From: an uncultured Burkholderiales bacterium
GTDB lineage: Bacteria; Pseudomonadota; Gammaproteobacteria; Burkholderiales; Thiobacillaceae
DNA length: 60,013 nucleotides
NCBI GenBank assembly: GCA_937949525.1
Contig: CALEDT010000005.1
Coordinates: forward strand, 1-60,013
Reading direction: 5' to 3'
Under the pieces are notes generated by a model. The model worked only from the letters and a program-made list of their open reading frames with translations. It searched no databases and was not told the DNA's origin. Of this stretch, positions 19,901 through 28,900 are shown piece by piece (the stretch's first letter is position 1; each line of letters opens with the position of its first letter). The position numbers were made by a program, and so were the translations under genes.

Positions 19901-22900
19901 GTGTGCCCGCATAGCCCTTGCCCACGCTGGCGACGTGTCGCCCGGCGGCAAATGCGTCGCCGAAGCCGAACAGATGCACGGCGCCGGTGTCGCCGAACTG
20001 GTTGGCGGCGCCGTCGTCGCGCGGCGCGCCCACGGCCAGTAGGTCGGCATTCGCGCTCAGCGCCACGGCCGTGCCGAACAGGTCATGGTTGTCCAGCGGG
20101 ATATCGACATCGCCGCCGCCGGTGTAGCCGCGGCCGATCACACCCGCCAGCGTGCCCGAGGCGGCGCCGGACGCGAACGTGAACAGATACACCGCGCCGC
20201 TGTTGGTGCGCAGGTTGCCGGCGCCATCGTCATAGGGGGCGCCCACCGCCAGCCGGGTGCCGTCCTGATCGAGCGCGACCGACTGTCCGAACTGGTCGCC
20301 GCTGTCCAGCTCGACCGCTACGTTGTTGCCACCACCGTAACCGCGGCCCAGGGTGGCCAGGCGCTGTCCGCCGCCGAACGCGCCGTCGGCGAAGCCGAAC
20401 AGATGGACCGCGCCGGAGTCGGTGGCTGCCTCGTAGGCACCGTCATCGTAAGGCGCGCCGACCGCGAGCACGCGGCCGTCGCGGCTCAGCGCCACTGCGC
20501 TGCCGAAACGATCAAAGGCATCCAGCGCCACGTGGACGTTGTTGCCGCCGCTGTAGCCGCCGCCGATCGTGCCGGTCAGGCTGGCGCCGCCATAGTTGCC
20601 GTCGGAGAAGGTGATCAGGTGCACTGCGCCCTGCTGGCTGCGCAACGTGGCGTTGGTGGCGCCGGCGTCGTTGGGCGCGCCCACCGCCAGCAGCCTCGCG
20701 TCACCGCTCAGGGCGACCGAGCTGCCGAAGCGGTCCGCCTCGCTGGAGCCGGCGCCGACGAAGGGGATATCCAAGGCGCGGGTCACCTGCACGTAGCCGT
20801 GACCGATGCGGCCGACCGCCTGCGCATCGGCGAAACGATCATCGCCGAAGGTGAACAGGTAGGCGACGCCGGCATTGCCTTGCGATACATCGTAGCCATC
20901 GTCGTTCGGGGCGCCGACCACCAGGCGGGTGGCGTCACCACTGAGCGCGACACCGCGGCCGAACTGGTCGCCGCCGCGCAGGTCGATCGGCACGCCCAGG
21001 CTGCTGGAATAGCCGGCAGCCAGACTGCCGATCCAGGCGCCCTGCGTGAACCCGTCGCCAAACGTGAACAGGTGCACCGCACCGCTGTTGGACAGCGTGC
21101 TGGTATCGGCGCCGGAGGCGCCTACCGCGAGGCGGGTGCCGCCACTGTCCAGCGCGACCGCGTGACCGAACTGGTCGCCGGTGCTGAGCGAGGGCACGGC
21201 GACGTTGCCAGCGCCGCCATAGCCGTAGCCGATGGTGCCGACCTTGGTGCCGGCGGAGAAGGCGTCGCCGAAGGTGAACAGATGCACGGCGCCGGCGTCG
21301 TTGCGGGTATTGCCGGCGCCGGCGTCGTGCATCGCACCGACCGCCAGGCGCGTGGCATCGGCGCTCAGGGCGAGCGATGAGCCGAAGCGGTCGTACAGGT
21401 CTTGGCCGACATCGATGTCGTTGCCGCCGGTGAATCCGAGGCCCAGCGTGGCGGCGCGGGCACCGCCGGAGAACAGATCATCGCTGAAGGTGAACAGGTG
21501 CACCGATCCGGAGTAGTAGGCAAATCCGCTGGCGCCGTAATCGGCTGGGGCACCGACTGCCAGTCGGCTGCCGCTCTGGTCGAGGGCAACGGCCTGGCCG
21601 AACTCGTCGCCTGCACTGACCGTGCCGGTCAGATCCAGGTTCTTGCCACCGCTGTAGCCGACGCCGAGCATGGCGTACAGCGCGCCGCCGGTGAACGCGG
21701 TATCGGCGAAGCCGAACAGATACACGGCGCCGCTGTCGGTGGCGGTGTTGCCGTAACCGTCATCGAACGGCGCGCCGACCGCCAGTCGACGGCCGTCTCG
21801 GCTGAGCGCCACGGCGGAGCCGAACCGGTCCCCCGCGTCTAGGGCTACGGCGATGTTGTTGCCGCCGTCGTACCCGCGGCCGATGGTGCCGGTCAGCGTC
21901 GCGCCGTTGAAATCGCCATCGCTGAACGTGATCAGGTGAACGGCGCCGGAGTCGGCCTGCGGGTTCGCCGTGACGGCGCCGGCGTCGCCGGGGGCGCCGA
22001 TGGCCAGCAGACGCGCATCCGCGCTCAACGCCACCGCCGTGCCCAACTGATCACCGTCGCTGTAGCCATAGCCGGTGAACGGCGCGTCCAGACTGGCCGC
22101 GCCGGTGTAACCGCGACCGACCCGGCCGACCCGCGTCGGGTTGGTCATGTCGGCCCCGAAGGTGAACAGGTCCACGGCCCCGGCCTGATACTGGTCGCCA
22201 AGCAGGCCGCCGTCGTAGGGCAGCCCAACCGCCATGCGGCGACCGTCGCCATCGAGCGCGACCGCCCAACCGAAATAGGCGGAGGTCGGGAGCGTTAGGT
22301 TCAGGTCGTTGGCGCCGGTATAGCCGGCGCCGAGGGTGCCGACGAGAGCGCCTTCGGTCAGGCCGGCGGCAAAGGTGAAGGTGCGCACCGCGCCGGAGTA
22401 ATAGCGCGTGCCGTCGAAGCCGTGATCGTAGGGTGAGCCGACCACCAGGCGGCGGCCGTCGCCGCTCAAGGCCACACCGCCATAGGCGAAGGCATGACCC
22501 CGCGGCAACGCGATGTCGATGTTGCCCGGCCGGTCGGTGTTGCGGTAACCATGGCCGATGGTGCCGACGTGCTGTGCGCCCAGGAATTCGGTGCCGGGCG
22601 TGAAGCTGAACAGGTGCACCGCCCCGGAGTTGGAACGCAGGTCGTCCTGTCCGTCGTCGTACGGCGCGCCCACGGCGAGCAGGTTTCCGCTGCCGTCCAG
22701 CGCGACGCTGTAGCCGAAATAGTCGGAACTGTTCAGCACCGCGGTCTGGGCATTGACGTTGACATCGGCGTCGCGCGTGGCAAAGCCGACGCCGACGCTG
22801 CCGGCATATCGGCCATTGCCGAACGGCGATGCGCTGTCGAACGCGAACAGGTGGACCGCGCCCGCATAGGACGCGCTGTTATTGACGCCGGAGTTGTACG

Positions 22901-25900
22901 GATCACCGGCGGCGAGGCGCGAGCCATCGTGGTTCAGTGCGAGTGACCGGCCCAGGTTGTAACCGTTGGGCGCCCGGAACGCGAGGTCGTTGCTGCCGGT
23001 GTAGTCGAGGCCGATGGTGCCGACCTTCCAGCCGCCACTGAAATCGCTGTCGCCGAAGGTGAACAGATGGATCGCGCCGGCGGAACTGTCGGTATTGCGG
23101 AAGCCGGCGTCGTAGGGCGCGCCGACCACCAGGCGCATGCCGTCGCCACTGAGCGCCACCGCCGTGCCGAACTGGTCGTAGCGGTCGAGCGGCACGTCGA
23201 TGTTGTTGCCGCCGCGGTAGCCCTTGCCGACGGTGCCGGCGAGCGCGCCGCCGCCGAAATCGCCGTCCTCGAAGGTCACCAGGTGCACGGCGCCGTAGTA
23301 GCGATCCAGCCATGCCGGCTCGTCGCCGCCGCTGTCATCAGGCGCGCCGATCGCCAGTTGGCGGGCATCGGCGCTGAGCGCGACTGACCAGCCCGCGGCT
23401 TCGCCGTGCCAGTACTTGCTGCCATGGATCGGCAGCGCCAGGGACTTCTCCGCCGTGGCGCCATGGCCGATGCGGCCTAGCCGCCGGCCACCACCGAACA
23501 GGCTGTCGTCAAATGCGAACAGATGCACGGCGCCGGAATCGTTTTGCGCATTGCGCGCGCCATCGTCCCTCGGCGCGCCCACGGCCAGGCGGGTGCCATC
23601 GCCATCGAGCGCGACCGACCAGCCGAAGTAGTCGCCACTGCGCAGTCCGGCTTCCACGCCGCCGATGGCGGCATAGCCGCTGCCCAGGCGGCTCGCCAGC
23701 GCGGCAGCCGTGCCGTCAGCCTGGAGTGTGAACAGGTAGACGGCACCGCTGTCGGACTTGCGGTCGTCGGCGCCGTCGTCGTAGGGCGCGCCTACGGCCA
23801 GTTGGGTGCCCGCGGCGTTCAGTGCAACCGATCGCCCGAAATGGTTCGAGTCGCTCAGCGGCAGGTACAGGTCGTTGGCTCCGGAGTAACCCGCCCCCAG
23901 CGTGGCGACGTGTGTGCCGCCGGTAAAGGCCGCGCCGAACGTGAACAGCCGCACCGCGCCGCTGTTGTAGACGGCATTGCCGGCGCCGTCGTCCTCGGCG
24001 GCGCCCACGGCCAGCAGCGTGCCGGCGGCGTTGAGCGCCACGGACGAGCCGAACTGATCGTAGGCGTCGAGCTGTACCGGAACGTTGTCCGGATCCAGCG
24101 TGGTGGTGTAACCGCGGCCGATGGTGCCGACCAGGCTGCCGCCGCTGAAGTCGTCGTTGAACGTGAACAACTGCACCGCGCCGCTGGCGTAGGCATAGTC
24201 GGCGCCGCTGTCGTAAGGCACGCCCACGGCCAGACGGGTGCCGTCGTGGTTCAGCGCGACGGCGCTGCCGAAATAGTAGTTGTAGGCGCTGCCGGTCTGG
24301 GGTGAGAGGTCGTTGCCGCCGGTATAGCCGCGTCCCAGCGTGGCGCGCAACTGCCCGCCGGAAAACGCCGTATCCGTGAAGGTGAACAGGCGCACCGCAC
24401 CGCTGTCGCCGGCAATATTGTTGGCGCCATCGTCATACGGCGCGCCGACCGCGAGATGCAGGCCATCGCCGCTGAGCGCCACCGCGGCGCCGAAGCGGTC
24501 ATTGGCATCGAGCGCGATGTCGATGTCCTTGGAACCGGCATAACCCTTGCCCAAAGTGCCGACCAGCGTGCCGCCGCCGAAGTCGCGGTCGGCGAACGTG
24601 ATCAGATGCACGGCGCCGTAATTCCGGTTGTCCCATGGCCGCTCGGCGGCGCCATCGTCGAACGGCAGACCGACGGCCAGTTGACGCGCGTCCGCGCTGA
24701 GGGCGACGGCGTACCCGGCCTGGTCGCCGTTCCAGGAACGATGACTGGAAAGATCGAGCGATAACGCGTTGTCCGGCACATAGCCGTTGCCGATGCTGCC
24801 GGCGAGGCGTCCGCCATTGAACGCCTGGTCGTTGAAGCGGAACAGGTGCACGGCGCCGGAATTGGTCGCCTGATTGTTGGCGCCGTCGTCGCGCGGCGCG
24901 CCCACCGCCAGCCGGTCGCCGGCGGCGTTGAGCGCCACCGCAGTGCCGAACTGGTCGCTGGAGTCCAGGCGTATGCCGACATTGCGGCCGCCCAGGTAGC
25001 CATGGCCGATGCTGCCGGCCAGCGCGCCGCCTGTGAAGGCGCTGTCCGCGAACGTGAACAGGTGCACGGCACCGGTGTCGGTGCGTACGTTGCCGGCGCC
25101 ATCGTCATGACTGGCGCCCACGGCCAGCAGCGTGCCATGGGCGTTGAGCGCGACGGCACGGCCGAAGTTGTCATAGCCGTCCAACGCGACGGCGACATCG
25201 CCGGCACCGTTGTAGCCGACGCCGATGGTGCCGGTCTTGACGCCGCCGGTGAACGGGCCGGTCGCGTCGCTGAACGTGAACAGATGCACGGCGCCGGCAT
25301 CGGTCACATTGTTGGCGGCGCCGTCGTCGCGATAGGCGCCCACGGCCAGTTTGCGGCCGTCGCCGCTGAGCGCGACGCTGCTGCCGAACGAGTCGTAGAA
25401 ACGCAACGGCAGGGCGATGTTGTCCGGGTCCAGCGTGGTGCTGTAACCGTGGCCCAGCGTGGCGATCTGGGCGCCGTCCTGGAAACCGGGGGCGAAGGCA
25501 AACAGACGCACGGCACCCGAGTACCCCTGTGACCCGCCGGCGCCGTGTTCCTCCGGCGCACCGACGGCCAGGCGCGTGCCGTCGTGGTTGAGCGCCACGG
25601 AAAAACCGAACTGCGCGCCGTTCACCAGCGGAACGTGCAGGTTGCCGGCACCGCCGTAGCCGACGCCCAGCGTGCCGACCTTCTGCGCGCCGCCGAACGC
25701 GGCATCGGCAAAGGTGATCAGGTGCACGGCGCCGGCGTTGCTGTTGTTGTTGCCGGCGCCGTCGTCGTAGCGCGCGCCCACCGCCAGATGCCGGCCATCG
25801 CCGCTGAGCGCCACGCCGAAGCCGAATTCGTCGTTGTCGTCGAGATCGACGTGCAGGTTGCCGGCACCCAGATAGCCGTGGCCGATGCTGCCGGCGAGAC

Positions 25901-28900
25901 GCGCGCCGGTGAAATCGCCGTCGTCGAAGGTGATCAGGTGGACCGCGCCGGTGTTGCTGGCGTTGTCGCCGTAGCCGTCGTCGCCCGGGGCACCGACCGC
26001 GAGCAGGCGGGCGTTGGCGTTGAGTGCAACCGCCATGCCGGCCAGGTCGGTGCCGGCGGAGCGGGTGCCATCGAGGGCGACACCTTCGCCGCGCTCATTG
26101 CGGTAATCCTGGCCGACCAGGCCGACCCGCTTGCCGCCGCCGAACGCGGTGTCGGCAAAGGTGAACAGATGCACCGCGCCGGCATTGTTGAGATTGTTGT
26201 TGGCGCCGTCATCCTGGGGCGCGCCCACGGCCAGACGGGTGGCGTCGGCGCTGAGTGCCACCGCAGCACCAAAGATGTCGCCGTTGCGCAGCGTGATCGG
26301 AATGTCGTCGGCGCCGGTATAGCCGACGCCGATGGTGGCCGCTAGGCGGCCGCCGGAGAAACCAGGGGCGTCGAAGGTGTACAGATAGACCGCGCCGGTA
26401 TTGCTGGTATTGTTGGCGGCGCCGTCGTCGTTGACCGCGCCGACCGCGAGCCGTGTGCCGTCGCCGTTGAGCGCGACGCTGCGCCCGAACAGATCGCCGG
26501 TGTCCAGCGCCTGCGCCAGGTCATGTTCGCCGCCGTAGTTGCGGCCGATGGTGCCGATCTTGGTGGGCCGGAAATCGCCGTCCAGCGTGAACAAATGCAC
26601 GGCGCCGTAATCGCCGGACGTGGCACCGGCGCCGTCATCCGCGTGGGCGCCCACCGCCAGGTGGCTGCCGTCGCGGCTCAAGGCCACGGATACGCCGAAG
26701 CTGTCGAAATTGTTGAGGCTGACCGCCAGGCTGGACGGCAAAGCCTGGTTGGGGGCATAGCCATGGCCGATGATGCCGACATGGCGGCCGTTTTCGAAAC
26801 CGGCGTCGAAGGCGAACAGGTGCACCGCGCCGGAATCCCAGCGGTTGTTGGGCGCGCCATCGTCGCCATACGCGCCGACCGCCAGACGCCGGCCATCGCC
26901 GCTCAACGCGACACCCAGGCCGAAGAAGTCGGAGCCATCCAGATGGGTCGGATTGATGTCGCCGGCGCCGCTGTAGCCATGGCCGATGGTGCCGACCTTG
27001 CGGCCGCCGGCGAAGCTGCCATCGTCGAACGTGAACAGATGCACCGCGCCGGCATTGCCGCCGTTGTTGGCGGCGCCGTCGTCCAGGTAAGCGCCCACCG
27101 CCAGTTGCCGTGCGTCGTTACTCAACGCGACCGCGCTGCCGAAGCCGTCGCTGATGTCGAGTGCCACGTTGACGTTGTTGCCGCCGAGATAGCCGTGGCC
27201 GAGGGTGCCGACCAGGGCGCCACCGTTGAATCCGGCGTCCTGGAACGCGAACAGGTGCACCGCGCCCGAATCCGTGCGGCCGTTGGCGGCGCCATCGTCC
27301 AGATGCGCCCCCACCGCCATGCGCGTGGCGTCATGGTTCAACGCCACCGCGACGCCCAGTTGATCGTGGCTGTTGAGCACCGGCACCGAGGCCTTCCAGG
27401 CGTAGACGCTTTCCAGCACCGCCTGGTATTGCCACTGCTTGAGCGTCTCCTGATCGCCGATGATCAGGTTCTTGGGATCGAGCAGCAGATGCCCGCCCGG
27501 GCCGACGAGCACGTCGTCCAGCCGCGCTCGCCGCAGCGTGTCGCCGGCGGAAATCTCCACCGCACCGCCGCCCTTGCCGCTGGCGCCGCGGGCCTCGATG
27601 GCGCCGAGGAAGGTGGTCTGCTCATCGGCCCACAGGATCACGGTGCCGCCCCGCCCGCCCGTCGCGCCCACGTCCAGCGAGGTGCCGTCGTTGACGAACA
27701 GCGTGCGGGCGTTGGCCGGCGCGTAGGTGTCCTCCCAGCGTCCGACGAACAGGTGTTGTACTTCCGGCGCATGCTCCGGCGCGTCATCCTTGCCGCCCTG
27801 GAACGCGCCGCCGACCCGGATCAGGCCGCCTTCCGTGGCCCCCGAGGCGTCCAGCCGCGCGCTGAGCAGGTGCACGCTGTGGCCGGTCATGTCGATACGG
27901 CCGCCGTGACCGTCCCGTCCGGCAGCGGTGTACTGGCCGGAACTGGCGATACCCGAGGCGGCATGCACGCGGATCTCGCCGCCGTCGGTCGTGCCGCCGG
28001 CGTCGGTATGGCTGGAGCCGCTCTCCAGGATGCCACCGCCGGAGGCGTACTCGATGCGGCCGCCCGCACCGTCCTGGCCGCGCGCGCTGACGTTTTCCGC
28101 CAGCGACAGACGCTGGCCGGCAGTCACGATGATCTGGCCACCGTCAGCGCCGTCGGCGCTGATGCTGCCGCCCAGCGCCACTGCGGCGCCGGCGATCTCG
28201 ATGCGCCCGCCGGCGGTCTGGGCCGCGCCTTCCGCGCGCACTTCGCCGGTGTTGGCCACGCTGTCGCCCAGCAGCCAGATCTCGCCGTTCTTGTTGACCA
28301 GCGTGTGGGCCTTGACGATGCCGGTGTTGTTGACCAGCCCGCCGACGGTGTCCTGTGCCGCCCTGGCGGTCAGGCGCACGCTGCCACCGGGTGCTTCGAT
28401 GTGCCCGCTGTTGTCCACACGGCTGTCCGCCGCACCCTGCTGCACCACGGCATGGATCAGGTTGCTGCCGGTGATGTCGACCGTGACCGCGCGTCCGCCG
28501 GCCAGTACCACCTGGCCGGACTGCACGCGGATGGCGCCTTCGTTGGCGGCTTTGGGCGCAAACAGCGCCACGTAGCCGCCAGCGGCGGCCTGGATGTCAC
28601 CCTGATTGACCACCTTGCCGGCAGCGTCACCGCCCTGGAAGGCGTAGCGGCCTTGGGCGAAATCGTCCTGCTTCAGGTCCAGGCTGGACGCTACCAGGCC
28701 GCCGACATCGACCTTGGCCCCGGGCGCGAACAGCACGCCCTTGGGATTGACCAGGAATACCTGGCCGTTGGCGTTCAGCCGGCCGTAGATCTGCGTGGCT
28801 TCGTCGCCGACGACGCGGTTCAACGCCACGGCGTCGCGCCCCGGTTGCACGTAGGTGACGCTGCCGTCGGCGCCGATGCTGTAGGTCTGCCAGTCGATGC

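Noticed and set aside
16899-20042. 1047-aa open frame on the plus strand
   Set aside because: Antisense shadow of the FG-GAP repeats; no ribosome site and no recognisable fold.
16885-27378. Seven seven-bladed propellers from 48-49 repeats
   Set aside because: The linker and variant patterns recur every sixth unit, not every seventh.
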